From NCBI GenBank assembly GCA_037576215.1, contig JBANDB010000002.1, positions 2,976,001 through 3,040,000 on the forward strand: a stretch of DNA of 64,000 nucleotides, in the 5' to 3' direction. The stretch is from Armillaria gallica (taxonomy: Eukaryota > Basidiomycota > Agaricomycetes > Agaricales > Physalacriaceae). The position numbers and the translations under genes are program-made. The notes under the pieces are model-generated. The model was not told the origin of the DNA and made no database searches. It was given only the letters and a program-made list of their open reading frames with translations. Positions 22,024-34,100 of this stretch are shown one piece after another. The stretch's first letter is position 1; every line of letters begins with the position of its first letter.

Positions 22024-24200
22024 GAGCCACCACGCTGGTGATAACACGTACAAAAGCCTCTATTTGTTGTAATTAGGTGCCTATCCCCCCCTCCAAACGA
22101 ATTCCGATATGAGCCGGATCTACCGAGAGACCGTATCCGTAGATTTGGACAATAGACCCGGAGTTCGAATGAGAAGCTGAGACCTGAGCGTACCCCGAAC
22201 ACCAAGCATCGAAGAATTGAATAGAGATGGACATCCAGTGGCTCGGTCTTGTCTCGTGAGTCAAAGTGCAGGGAAACCAGTCATTTGAGCGGACGAGTCT
22301 TATCGTGGAAGCACCTGATAGGGCAGAAGGCCGGGCGTTACACGAGGCAAATAGGAGTTAGGCATGGCGTAGTAGGCGTTGCGCATTTTTCTCCGTGGAT
22401 ATCGTAGCCGTGATGGACATCGTAAACATCCGGCTGAGAAGACATACCGTATCGGATATCCCAGATAAGAGCAACATTTTGACAGTACGGGTGGACCTAT
22501 GCATTCCGACAGTGTTCTGGGTTCAATTGATAGTTGACTGCAAAGCTGTCAGTATTCGGGATTGCCCAACGGTCTCGGTACCAACGAGGAAATCAGCACC
22601 CAGTCCTTCAACGGTTCCCCGAAATGGCGGAACAAGTTCTCGTCAAATGGTAGCAAGTTCCGAAAAAATTGGTAACAAGTGGGGGAGGTCAGGGAAGGAG
22701 AGAAAGCATTCTTATTTCCCGCTCAAGCGTTTATCTACTTGTCCTAGCACGCCATCGGACGCCATTTCACCTCAACAGCACGCAATATATCGTTCACGTG
22801 ATTCATCCGTGACCGACACGAGCAACGCGTCGCTGCTGAGCCTGCTATCCAGACCTTCGCCTGGTCGTTGCTGGGCATCCTACTATGTTCGACATGCATC
22901 TCCTGTTCCAAATCATTGTCGCATACTGGCGAATCGGCCTCTGTAAATTCATTTCCCTTTTTGTCACTTAGGCAGAGTGTCAGAAGTACTGTCAGGCCGC
23001 CGCCTGTCGGAAGAACTTGATAAAGCACGTGCGGAACGATGATGGTTCTTGAATCTTCTTATCCAAAAGTGTCGTTTTGTTGGCTCCGAACACATAGAGC
23101 TGTAAAGCCTTTCTATCTGGGGCCTCCATCAATCGGTTGAACCCTGACTCGGAAATTATTCTTTAATAACATGGTGCACAATTGGAACTCTGTGATTATT
23201 TTCTTAAGCGTGGCACCTCTACAAATGCAAGGCTGCCCGCGATCGGAAAGCCAAAGAGTCTGCGTTGATTGTCCACGTTCAGACAGTCGGGACATTTTAG
23301 TACCCAACGTATCAGTCAAGGGCGAAGAAAAATCACCCTTATCCCCAGGGGTGGCTCCAAGCTAAGATTTCTTTAATCAGTAGGTCCCTCCAATGGAAGT
23401 GAGTCAGGAGGATATTATCACTCACGGTTTACTTAGGCCTCAGGGTCTTTTTGGTTCCAGGTGTGTACGATTTCGTACGTATATCCTACACCCTAGCGTA
23501 TAGTTGGATCGTCTAGGCCTTAGGGCTGGGAAACTTCTCTTCGACTACGGGGTATTTTTTGGCAGATCTCGTAAGATAATTCTATCGCGTTGTATACCCG
23601 TATCCGCGTTTCTCAAGAGGGTATCGAGCGGCCGTGGGCACGGGTCTAGGTATAGTGTTCTTCTTAGAGACCGTAGCCTCAGTCAACGTAGTTGGCATAA
23701 TATATCAACTCGACGAAATAAGAACGAATCACGCCGACCGAAGGAAGAAGATATATAGGTACCCGGTATACTACAGAGTTAGTCGAAGGAAGTTGTCTGT
23801 TACATTGCCGTCTCCGCAGGGTTATCAAGGGTAGTAATGTAGACATCAAAGAAGGACACGCTAGAAGTTCATTTTATTCGAGTACCGATTGCAAATGTTT
23901 AGCGTGTCAGTTATGAGTGCCATATAGCGCGAACTTCGAATCAGAGCATGCTGCGGTGATATCTCGTCGCCATGCAGAGGTCAAACTCGTGAACAATCCA
24001 AGCACACATGCAAGGCCCAGGTCCGAGGATGTTGAATGATATACCATTTCCCCTTCCTTACGAGATTCACCACATCAGAATCATGATTCAAAAAAGTTTA
24101 ACAACAACAGTTAAACATTAAACCCCTGACATCCCGAATCCTTCTTGGGTATGGAGATAAACCAAATTCATCCTTTCCGCAGACTGAGAGCAGCATCATA
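22024..24200. other. Gene-poor region
   Basis: About 2.2 kb has no gene I can support. A minus-strand frame at 23113-23319 contains STQTLWLSDRGQPCICRGA but stands alone. The stretch 23460-23830 is rich in CGTA and TACG words and in stop codons in all frames. I see no tRNA or rRNA match. Confidence 0.4.
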
Positions 24201-26112
24201 TCAGATTTCGAATTCGAAAGCCCAAGTCGTTTGCGTATCGGTCTGGAAAATGGGGAAAGATACAGAATTCCCGGAATACGCATGATTCACCCATCCCAAA
24301 TCCGTCGGATCGCCGACCTGACCAAAATGTCCTCCAGTAAACGAGAACTGGAAAGTATTTACGGGAAGGGTTCCGGATTGAGGCAGACCAACCGACGCAA
24401 GGTTGTTGATGGTCAACTGCCAAGTCCCTGTACATGTATGTTAGTCGAAGGTTCAGTACAGGTACGCATGCAACAAACTTACCGGTCCTCTGACGGTTCC
24501 CCACTAAGATTCGTACCCGATCAGACCCTACCACACCATACGAGTCAGCCAGTCTATCGGTTGACCCTGAGCTAGACACTCGGTGCCCTGTCATATTCGT
24601 ATTGTAATATTTGTACACCTGCCACTCTACGAGTAAACAAATCAGCAGGAGGAGGAGGAGGAATCGGGTGAAAGAAGACTGACCTCCATTGGGCCAGTAC
24701 CCAGTACCTGTCGCGTCGTTGACATTAGTCTTCCCGAGGAGACTCGCCAAGAAATCGTGTAACTGGGTCGTGGAGAGCCAGTTACCCCTCAAACCAGGAG
24801 CGTTGTAGCGTTCTAGACGTGCGATCCACCACGCTGCTCCGGCAGGATTTTGCTCCGCGAAAACACCATATTCATTGATGATTATTTGCTTCTGAGGAAG
24901 GCCGAATCGGCTTAACAGTTGGTTTAAAATGGGAATGTTTGTTTGAAGATCGTCGTTCACGTCCGTGGTCTGGGGAATATACGGGTGTGAGAGCAACATT
25001 CAGAATGCTGCAAAGCAACATACGCTTCCTTCAAGATGCCAAACATATGCATCTGGGATTGTTTTGCTGCTTGCGACTTGCTGGAAGAAGTTGGTCCACC
25101 TGATCAGGTGAAGCTTAAGGATGATGTACTTAACAAGGTGAAGGAAAAAAGCCTGACCATGTATTTGATGTGCTTGGTGCGCCGGCTAAAGTTGGGCCAA
25201 AGAGTGGAACAGATGGCAGTTCGGACCTTGGAATTGATTCGAATCTACATATGTAGCTCCACTTTTCAGGATGACACCCTCACCTAAAGCGATTGTAAGT
25301 TCGATCCCACATAGCCAGCCATTGGCTCTGGGCTTTCGGAGAAAAGATAACAATCAGTGGGTAGCCACGGGGAGCGACAGAATTTTTTGTACACGCACGT
25401 CTATTCCAGAATAATGTCAGGTCAGGCTCGTTCCATATATCCATCTTGAGTCCAGGAGTCATGTTATTGGCTCGAATATCCGAAATGAGTTGGGTCAGAT
25501 AATTATCAAAGTCCGTCCAGTTTCCGTTGTCTCCAGGATACGATGCCGAAGAACCCTGAGTTCCGTCTGCACCCCATAGATCATGGAGTAAGAAGATGAA
25601 TTCGGCCCCATATTTTCGTGTAGTCCGGTAGTTGGACAAGACAGATGCAAATCGACCCTAGAAACATATTACAGGATCGTATTCATCCCGACTGATGCTG
25701 CATTAAACTTACAGGGTACTGCCCAAAAATCCATCCTCGTCCTGGAGAAAGCACCTGAGCTCCCCCAGCCCTCGCATAGTTGAATCCCATTTCTAGTCTG
25801 GGTGAAGCTCTGAAAGTAGATTGGAACCGAAAAGAACGAACCCGTGTAGAAATGGTCGGGAATTTGATTGGGAGTGTCGGGAATACCATAGATAAAACCT
25901 GGAAGATTCAGTTTGGCATTAGCAGCACTGGCCATGCAGTAGTTTTTCCGCGTACCAGATGCCAAGTGTAATGGGGTTCCCAGGTTCGTCGAAAGATCGA
26001 CAGTGGTGATCTGACTGGAACTCTGCCTTTTCCAAGCACGTTCGGGCTCGAAGACAGCAGCCCGAGCGTCTGAAAGGGACGCAAATAGCAGTAAAACAGC
26101 AAGAAGAACCAT
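24201..26112 (-). CDS. Secreted glycoside hydrolase, GH39-like
   Basis: A signal peptide (MVLLAVLLLFASLSDARA) is followed by a dibasic AWKRQ processing-type site. After intron removal the text reads HLASGFIYGIPDTPNQIPDH, FYTEMGFNYARAGGAQV and GRGWIFGQYP. The acid/base Glu is in LKMDIWNEPDLTLFW near 25400, as in the GH39 signature with WNEPD, and the likely nucleophile Glu is in IIINEYGVFAEQNP near 24880. The C-terminal domain (TINNLASVGLPQSGTLPVNT) looks like a small beta-sandwich. GH39 enzymes include beta-xylosidases and exo-acting hydrolases; the substrate cannot be assigned. At least six introns are needed; one junction near 25385 is out of phase by one base as written. Family assignment rests on the WNEPD context and could instead be another clan GH-A family. 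Confidence 0.7.
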
Positions 26113-26517
26113 CTTGAGGTAGTAGTCATCACGCCATGTTATAAACCATGGATCTGCACATCATGCCGGAGCGAGCAGAGGCGTAGCTCGAGCGCATGTG
26201 AGCGGCCTTGCATCCCCACCTCATGCTCGTGGCGATTCCCATGAGCAGAACGGGCCGCTCGGAAGCTCATGTGGACTGAAAAACCTTCCGATAGAGAACA
26301 ATGTGGCCCGGGAAAAGACTTGGTATTGGGGAGATGTGAAACGGCAGAACAATGTCGCAACACATAGTTCATGCCTAGGTACCGTTCTTCAAGCTGAGAA
26401 ATCGGGTTTGAAAATGCTTGGAATCAATTCAATAAAGATAACGTCAGATATTGACGATCTGAAGGTGTTTACACGCCATTATACATAAATAAACGGAATA
26501 CATACGAGTAGGAAGAG
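26113..26517. other. Intergenic region
   Basis: This lies between two minus-strand genes: the promoter of the GH39-like gene on one side and the 3' end of PTPA on the other. No gene or clear motif is seen. Confidence 0.45.
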
Positions 26518-27959
26518 TCAATCAAACGGCACTGGTCTTATACCAGGACCAGCTAGTCTCAGCCCAGGTTGTTGCTCTTTCTCAGCTCTAGCAGCAGCGA
26601 ACGCCGAAGGCACAGGGATACCACAGCAGTCGCCCCAGCCAACTTCTCGCTGACCAGCACCGTCTGTATCACCGTGAACATGACCATGCTGCTCGTCCAT
26701 CTTCGCACCGGTAGGAGGCGGGGGCCCTTCATAGGGAAGTATAGAGCCGAAAAGAAAGTGCTGCATTACAGGTAGCTTGTTCAGGACCTCTGCCCGATAC
26801 ATCTTTAACATCCCAGAATTGACTTTGTCCCATGTCTTGACCTAAAGAGTGTGAGAGAAGTGTTGGACCAGATGATGATGCGCGTACAGCTGAAATATCA
26901 TCTAGCATGGGAGAGTGCCACCTGAGCGATGCGGTCTTAATCTGTTAAAGTGCCATGAGAAGTTGAAAAAGGAGCCTGATATAATGTTGTTTGACGAACC
27001 GAGTTGATGAATTTGATGCAAGCGAAATAGATATAATGTTTCGCATACTCGTCGACAATTTCTGCGTCATGGATAGCTTTTGGTCGAATATATTTGTGAC
27101 CTGGTGGTCATGAGCAGGAGATGTAATGGTGTATTAGGACCGTACCTCGAAGTTGGGCAGATCCAAATAGGAATGGTAGGAAGTGGTAATCATCCAGTCC
27201 CCACACGCCATGAGAACCAGCTGGTTCCAACCAATATGTCGACTGTAGGACACGCATTACTTCGATATATCTAAGTAGAGGTGAATGGAGCAGCCAGCAG
27301 TCGAGTGATTAACCTACTTCCAAAAGACCTTGATCACCAAGGCCCTATGATCGACTTCGTGTATGACACCGAGACGTTCAAGGCATATCCTAAAGAAGTG
27401 GTCTTCAGTCGATGAATAAAAGGAAGTAGATGACTTACAGCCAACACAAAAAGTTAAGCTCCATGCCACTCCCGTAATCTATGCGAGCGCGACTACCCCA
27501 GGCCTCGTTGAAATACACAGACACTTCCGGCACGGCCTCCTGAGGGAGTCCTTTAATCTTGGCATGCAATGTCGTCGAGGCCTATTGAAGCTCAGGACAA
27601 TACGTAGAGCACAAAATGTTGCTACGTACGTCTGTGACCTTGTCATAAAACGTTCTGAACGCAGGATTACCAAACCGAGATGCAGAATTTTCAACTGGGG
27701 GAGTATCCTTTGCAATAGATTCAACGGTTTCGAGAACTTCCAATATAGATTCAACGCCCTGTTTATATATTAGAGCTCGTCAGACCCCAAGATGCTCACG
27801 CACTGGAGATGCCTCACAATCATCAGTCAGCTTTACACCGACAACTGTCTCGTTCAGCGCCTCGATGTAAGAAATAATTGAATTGTAAGTCTTGGAAGTC
27901 TGGAAAGCCTGAAGCTGCTCCTGCGATAAAATGGCCTTGGCCGGTGTCTGGAAAGTCAT
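26518..27959 (-). CDS. Serine/threonine-protein phosphatase 2A activator (PTPA/Rrd family)
   Basis: The reading frame begins [20 protein letters not shown] and then [13 protein letters not shown], followed by the family hallmarks [28 protein letters not shown] and [11 protein letters not shown]. The C-terminal exon reads [20 protein letters not shown] and FGSILPYE, then a Gly/Pro-rich tail ending RPVPFD. PTPA is a peptidyl-prolyl isomerase that helps activate PP2A catalytic subunits in nucleus and cytoplasm. Several introns interrupt it. The same frame is open up to a Met at 28040, but that overlaps the start of the divergent RRP14 gene, and the inner Met at 27959 better fits the family N-terminus. 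The gene looks intact at about 370 residues. Confidence 0.9.
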
Positions 27960-28038
27960 ATTGCAGATGGTGGTTCTTAGTGAAGGATCGATGGGCTTAT
28001 GTAATTGTAGGTCCAAAATTTTGTTTCTCTTGACGGCC
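27960..28038. promoter_or_regulatory. Compact bidirectional promoter between PTPA and RRP14
   Basis: Only 79 bases separate the two divergent start codons. The two transcripts must share this DNA or overlap each other's 5' ends. No TATA box is visible. Confidence 0.55.
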
Positions 28039-29454
28039 ATGCCTACGCCGACTACAGATCTACAGGCGTCCTTGGAACGGCACAACGCAACATTTGAGTT
28101 GTTGCTGAAGCATATTCCTGCAAAGCATTACCTTGTCCAAGACAATGACGAGCAGGTCGGATTTTTAACAAATTACAGGCGACTCGGTACATAACCTATT
28201 ATCCAGGTCGCATCCAAGTACCAAAAGCATAGTAAGAAACAAAAGGCGCCCAAACAACTTATCAAGGAGGCTTCCAAAAAGGCACGGCGTGAAAAGGTGC
28301 GTCTTTACTATTTGTGATATCTTAAAAAAACTCACTTTTGTTTCGGCAGCTCGATCCTGACAACAACAAAAGTGTCATAGATATTCAAAATGAGCAGGCC
28401 AGGCAATCGTCCACGTCCAAGGGCAAACGTAAAGCTGTGGACGTTCCGTCAGATGGAGATGCAGACTCTAGCGAGGGTATGATGGACGTTGACATTGATT
28501 TGGGAGACGACTCGAAAAATGAAGATGAAGAAACGGAAACTCCGTCCGCTGATATCGTTCCAATGCCCCAGTCTAATGGAATCATGGCTCTGCGGCAGAA
28601 GCTGCATCACAAGATGGCGGAGGTTAGGAGAGGTGGACAAGGCGGAGAGGCTGGTGACAGAGACGAGCTTCTGGAGGAGCGTAGACGACAGCGCGCCACC
28701 ATGCGGGAGCGCCGTCGGAAGGAGACGAAGGAGAGAATTAAGCGTGAGGAAGAAACAAGGGGAAAGAAGGGCAAAGACAAAGAGAAAAAGGATACGCGAG
28801 TACAGGGAAATATCACAAAGGTCAGTCTCGATAATTTGTGCCTGCGAATGAGATTTTGACAGTGCACAGACCCAACTGCTTGTCCCAGACGAACCTTCGT
28901 CCTCTAGAAAACCTCCATCTCGCGGTCCCCAAGCCAACTTTACCAACGTCACGTTCTCCACCATTACAGGCACATCTTCAAAGAAAGGCTCGCATTTGAA
29001 AACATCGGCCGACCCTACCCAGGCTTTGGAGCAACTTGAAGCTCGCAAAGAACGTCTCGCTGCTTTGCCCGAAGACAAAAGGAAGGCGATTGAGGAAAAG
29101 GATAAATTCGAAAAAGCCGAAGCCCGTTTGGAAGGAGTCAAATTGAAGGACGATGAAGGCCGTCTGAAGAAGGCGGCTAAGCGGAAGGAGAAAGAGAAAG
29201 TGAAGAACAAGAAGGCTTGGTACATGTTCTGTTGTCGTCCTCAGGGATACGTATCTGATTATTTTTTTTGCAGGGACGAGCGGAAGGAGCAAGTCGCTGC
29301 CTCTATGGCTGCGAAGCAGAAAAAGAGGACCGATAACATTGCGATGCGGAACGAGCGGAAGAAGGGTAATGTTGAGGGAAAGATAAAAGCTCGACCTGGC
29401 TTCGAAGGCAAGTCGTTTGGGAAAGGTAAATCCGGCGGCGGAAGGAAGAAATGA
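28039..29454 (+). CDS. RRP14: Rrp14/SURF6 ribosome biogenesis protein
   Basis: Five exons (28039-28155, 28207-28296, 28350-28820, 28870-29219, 29274-29454) splice in phase to 402 residues. The protein is highly charged, with an acidic middle (DVDIDLGDDSKNEDEE) and Lys/Arg/Glu-rich helices. The C-terminal SURF6 domain ends with KARPGFEGKSFGKGKSGG. Block MALRQKLHHKMAEVRR and the LLEERRRQRATMRERRRKE stretch are typical too. Rrp14 is a nucleolar protein needed for early 60S and 40S subunit assembly. The start matches the family (about 40 residues before a basic KYQKHSKKQK stretch). The gene appears intact. Confidence 0.88.
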
Positions 29455-30200
29455 TGTACGCTGTGTAACGCAGCATTCGTTGCTCCTTGCTATGATCACA
29501 TCCTTTCTATTAAACCTGTGGCTGGTCTGAGCACCTGGATCTCTCTGAGAGCACTGGACTTCAACGACATCCAAAAATGTGTAAGCAGCATTTTGACCCC
29601 AACTCGTACAGGTACCATGTTATTGGTGAGCTGCCCAATGTGTATACCATCCAGACTATAACTGTTCTCTACTAGGTGATTCATACTAAGCTTCCATGAT
29701 GGCGCCCTTTTGAAACCCCTCGAATGGGCGGAATGATCACTCCAAATGTTTGCAACCTGCTCAGTGAACATGCCTTACAACGAAATCGCACCGGCCGAGA
29801 TAGCGTAGGCGTACGGTGACCCCGAGCGTAAATGACACACTTGCGATTACTTAGCTAGCTGAAGAGGCTTTTTTCTAGTCAGCAACTCTATTTAAGAACA
29901 GTACTCTGGGTTCGGCCTCGACAATTTTGCTGGAAGGAGTGGGAAACTACGTTATTAATCAAGAATTGCTAATGTCATCATCCGTAGAGGGGTAAAATCT
30001 AGATGTCTTGGCGCAGCTGATGCGCAGACGGCGGGAATTTATAGGTAAGCTGTAATCCGCAAATTCCAATTAGTTGACTCACCTTGCCGCAGTCATATAA
30101 AGGGGAGAATGGGGTTTCTGAACTGCGATCTGCTACGGCGCTCTCTACCATCCATCTTTAAAGGCCACTCCAAACCTTTCTCGTTGCCAACATCTTCACC
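29455..30200. other. Intergenic region
   Basis: No gene is supported between the RRP14 stop and the small gene at 30201, apart from the TATA box listed separately. Confidence 0.45.
30096..30101 (+). promoter_or_regulatory. TATA box of the small gene at 30201
   Basis: CATATAAAGG lies about 100 bases upstream of the ATG at 30201, a usual distance for a fungal core promoter. It supports the reality of that short gene. Confidence 0.5.
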
Positions 30201-30686
30201 ATGATCGACACCACAGTTGCCGTTTCGTCGCCTTCTTATAGTACTGCTGGGCGTCAGCTCAGATTCATAGAATCGCCTTCACAGCGCAATACTAGGCACC
30301 ATTTCATCGGGCAGGGAGAGGGACAAAAACGTGTGGAGGACTGGGTGCGAAGCCAGCAGGAGCAGAAGCAGTCGCTGTGGGGCGTTACGGTTCCCGAGAT
30401 TCACAGGGAACCATACGTCCACCATCCCAATCTCTTCACGATTCCAGAAGATCCTATTTGTTCCAGTTCGCCTGACTACTCGGTGCCATATATCCACCCT
30501 GATGAGGAAGAACCCTTCATTCTCTACTCCTCGGCACCGTTGCGGTCATCCTATAATCCCCAGGTCATATATTCAACCCCCTTGTCGTCACCTGTGAAAA
30601 AATCGTCGCGTCGGCCCAAGCATACGCGGCCCCGCCAACGCTTGTCTGGATTGGACTCTATTCCAGAGGAGATCACTGTGGGGTAG
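30201..30686 (+). CDS. Unknown 161-residue protein
   Basis: A single-exon frame encodes a soluble, Ser/Pro-rich protein (start MIDTTVAVSSPSYSTAGRQL). It has a TATA box about 100 bases upstream and a start in good context (ACCATGA). The middle contains an acidic-aromatic stretch (PYIHPDEEEPFILY), and a basic patch (KKSSRRPKHTRPRQR) near the C-terminus could be a nuclear localisation signal. No signal peptide, membrane segment or known domain is visible, so I assign no function. Confidence 0.55.
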   Translation: MIDTTVAVSSPSYSTAGRQLRFIESPSQRNTRHHFIGQGEGQKRVEDWVRSQQEQKQSLWGVTVPEIHREPYVHHPNLFTIPEDPICSSSPDYSVPYIHPDEEEPFILYSSAPLRSSYNPQVIYSTPLSSPVKKSSRRPKHTRPRQRLSGLDSIPEEITVG

Positions 30687-31172
30687 ACCACTAGGCGTCA
30701 CACCTTCGTTGGATATTTTATCGGCCATGCCCGCCATTATCAGAGCAGACGCTCCGCCTTAGGCGTAAACATTTTCCTACTCCCGAAACAAGGTCTATCT
30801 TCTTCGTGTAGTTGGATATTATGAGAGGGGGAGGTTGGAGGAATAATTAGAGTACATACATCCTATAATCTCAATAATAATGCTGTCATCATCATCATCA
30901 TCATATTACACGACGTGGTCCGCTGTAGAGACGGCCGTGGCGCACGGTACAAATAACTAGCTAGGAAATCTATATACCGTACTACCCTTTTCAAAGAATC
31001 CGTCGTGAGTGAAATTTGAAGTCGTAAATAAATAAATCTTTGTCTGCCTCCGTTCACGGCTACTCGGCCCGTCGCCCGTGCATTTGAAGACCCCGAGTTC
31101 ACTGTTGCCGACGATGACCAGACACCTCGGTTTCATGATCCAGGGCTCCTCCACTACTGCGACGTGTAAGCG
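30687..31172. other. Intergenic region with TCA microsatellite
   Basis: This is the promoter side of PEX1. It contains a pure (TCA)n run at about 30886-30904. A 79-codon minus frame at 30957-31196 has no support. Confidence 0.45.
30886..30904. repeat. (TCA)n microsatellite
   Basis: Six consecutive TCA units are seen directly in non-coding DNA. Confidence 0.85.
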
Positions 31173-34100
31173 ATGCCCCGACATGCTCGCATCCATTTCG
31201 TATCGCTACGTTCGTCCTTGGTGAACCTGCCTATTTCTCTCTATGGCCCTCTGGTGGAGCGCAGCGTCGTGCGTAACTTCCAGGAATATCGTTATGCCTC
31301 TGATTCTCGTTACAGCGCCCACAAGGACTTGCAATACACCTCTCTCTCGTGCCTTCGGAGAACCGTCCGGAAAGAGGGAAGAAAGAAGCCTACGTGGGAT
31401 GGACAGGGATGGCATCTGCTTCTTCCCTAGCAAACATCAACTCGGTCGACGGAGACAGCCTTGGGACCATTGAAATAGACCCTCAGTATGCACAGGCATT
31501 AGGTTTCTTCCAGGGGGATCTTGTGCGTGCACTCAGGCTCCTCTTGTTTCTTCTTCAGTTAAAATTTCCGACAGGTAGAGATTGGTTTACTGCATGACCT
31601 GCCCTACGCAAAGTCTGTGGGGACTGAACCAGTCACCGCTGACGACTGGGAGATCATTGTAGGCTTTTCAGTATACCGTCTTCAAACAGGTCTAATTCTC
31701 TGAACAGGAAATTCACGCTTCGCACGTAGAATCGACACTATTATCCCAAGTCCGTGTCGCCAACGTCGGACAGGAAATAGATGTTTGGGTATTGGGAAGA
31801 ACGAGAGTGCGGCTTACCGTGGGTACGTCAGGCTGCACAGAACACCTTTTCCAGTTTTGCTGAATGCTCTGTAGCGTCGTTGGATCCCACGAATAAAGGC
31901 AAGGCGCTTCTGTTGACAACCAATACCGAAGTCAGCATTGCGCCCAAGCTGCACAGTCGCCAACAACTCAAACCTGAGAAACCTAGCGCCAAGTCGACTA
32001 CGGATGACCCCAAAGGAAAGATCCAGTCTCCTCCGCCTTCGGTGCAGCCCCATTGTCTCCGGGTGATACCATCCCGTGTTCTTACTCGACCTTTTGCCGT
32101 TTATACGGGATCCGAGCTACTAGGGTTTGTTTCGCCAGCGGCTTTTGCCAAACTCACAAGATCTTTCAAATCCGTCGAGAATGACACCCATGTTAAAGCT
32201 CATGCGAAGCGTCTTCCACCACCCACTGATCCATCCTCCAGCGCTACTTCAGGTGCAACTCCAGATCCTGTTCCACGAGTCCTCAAGCCTGGGGAGAAGG
32301 AATCAACTACCGTGGAGCCGGGTACAATATATTTGGGCCGATCTGAAAGTGTACCGAATGGTCATATTGTCTTGCCGACAACTGTGGACGATATAGAAGA
32401 ATGGGACTTGGTCAGGTAAATTTGAGTGATACTTTAGGTTGTTGTGCATGTTCCCATTATTATTAGTGTCTCTGTGGATACGGGCTCCTCACCCTTACGC
32501 ATACCGTCTGACAAGGCGTCGACTTCCACGGTTAAGACTCCACCGTATGTTTATCAGCAGTCGACGCGCCTGTTGCTAATCTTCCTATTCTAGACCCACC
32601 ACCCATTTCTTGGCTGGCGTAGATGACATACTGATTCGATGTACGGAATTTTGTATACGAACGATGATTTTACATTCAACAAAGACTTCTGTCCATGGAG
32701 GTGCGATATCTGTATATTGGCTATTGACTCACTACCTATCTCATTTCACTTAGTATCTTCTCTCCTTGTAACGGGCCGACCGGGGGCCGGCAAAACGTCC
32801 ATCGTGAAAGCTGTCTCGAAGCGGTTGCAAGAGAATTCAAAGACTTTTGCTTGTACGTCTGCCTTGCTTCGCGGCTACCTCATCCCCATAGTTTTGTTCA
32901 GATGTCCACTACATCGACGTCACGCCCTATGCGGACAAGCCCGTCAGCACGGCGAAGGCTATTTTCAAATATTGGTTTGACAAAGCGGCATGGCATAAGC
33001 CGTCTGTCTTGATTTTGGACAATATAGAGCATTTATTAAAGGCAGAAGAAGAGGTATTTTATTTACAGTGAGCAGGAATTATAACTGATACTTTTCAATA
33101 GCACACCGACTCATTCAGAACTCGTCAGCTGGTAGAGTTATTCGTATATCTCTACTCATCCTCCGCTCGATCCGCTTCTCCGAATTCCCGAGGCGTGATT
33201 CTCATTGCCACGGCTCCTTCGGCCAGTGCCCTTCACCCCCTCTTGAACAGCAAGCATATCTTCAGTGAGATTGTTCATGTCAAGGCTCCAAATAAAGACG
33301 CTCGTAGAGATGTCAGTATCCTATTCACCGAGTGTCCTCCTACCTCCTAGCCGTTGATATCTTCAATAGATCCTTAGCCAAATAGTCAAGGATCGTCTCG
33401 AACTCGCAGAAGATATGCGAGAAGATCCTGCCGCACCCCTGAATTATACTTATATCGCAACACAAACAGAAGGTTATTCCGCTACGGACTTGCAAGATTT
33501 AGTAGCTCGTGCTGTACATCAATCTGCCATTAAGGTCGCCATGGAAGAGAAACCAGTAAGTGGCCGTTTTCATGCAGGCTGCCAAGTAAACAACGATTGT
33601 AGGCTCTTCTTACGCAACTAGATTTCGATGCTGCTCAAGTGGACTTTGTTCCCCTGTCTCTTCGCGATGTAAAAACCCAAAAGTCAGATATTACGTGGTC
33701 TGATGTAGGAGGTGAGGCAAATTTTAATGACTGTTTTTTCTGTGGCTGAAACTCTTGTTAGGACTGAAGGAAACGAAACGGATCCTTCGGGAGACACTCG
33801 AATGGCCTACAAAGTACGGTCCCATATTTGCGCAATCTCCCCTACGTTTGCGATCTGGGTACGTGCTTCCAAACGTAGTCATCGTTTCAAGCCTAATCTT
33901 GGCCCATTAGTCTACTTCTATACGGCTACCCTGGATGCGGCAAGACTTTGTTAGCTTCAGCCGTAGCAAAAGAATGCGGTCTCAACTTTATCAGCGTCAA
34001 GGGTCCTGAAGTCCTTAACAAATACATCGGTGCCAGCGAGAAGACTGTTCGTTTTTTCTTCAATTTGGAGCGATCTCCTCATTAGGTCACTATAGGTCCG

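Noticed and set aside
23113..23319. Minus frame with STQTLWLSDRGQPCICRGA, at first taken for a conserved element
   Set aside because: Isolated, short, no neighbouring exon and no second copy in the window.
23160..23400. Possible rRNA fragment
   Set aside because: Does not match the conserved large- or small-subunit segments I can recall.
25780..25890. Apparent one-base loss in the GH39-like gene before MGFNYARAGG
   Set aside because: Using the acceptor CTAG directly before the motif gives FYTEMGFNYARAGG in phase.
28449..29574. 258- and 198-codon minus frames across RRP14
   Set aside because: Shadows of the Lys/Glu-rich RRP14 coding sequence, which leaves few stops on the other strand.
30880..30910. 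Short tandem repeat considered as a CRISPR-like array
   Set aside because: A pure trinucleotide microsatellite with no spacers, in a eukaryotic genome.
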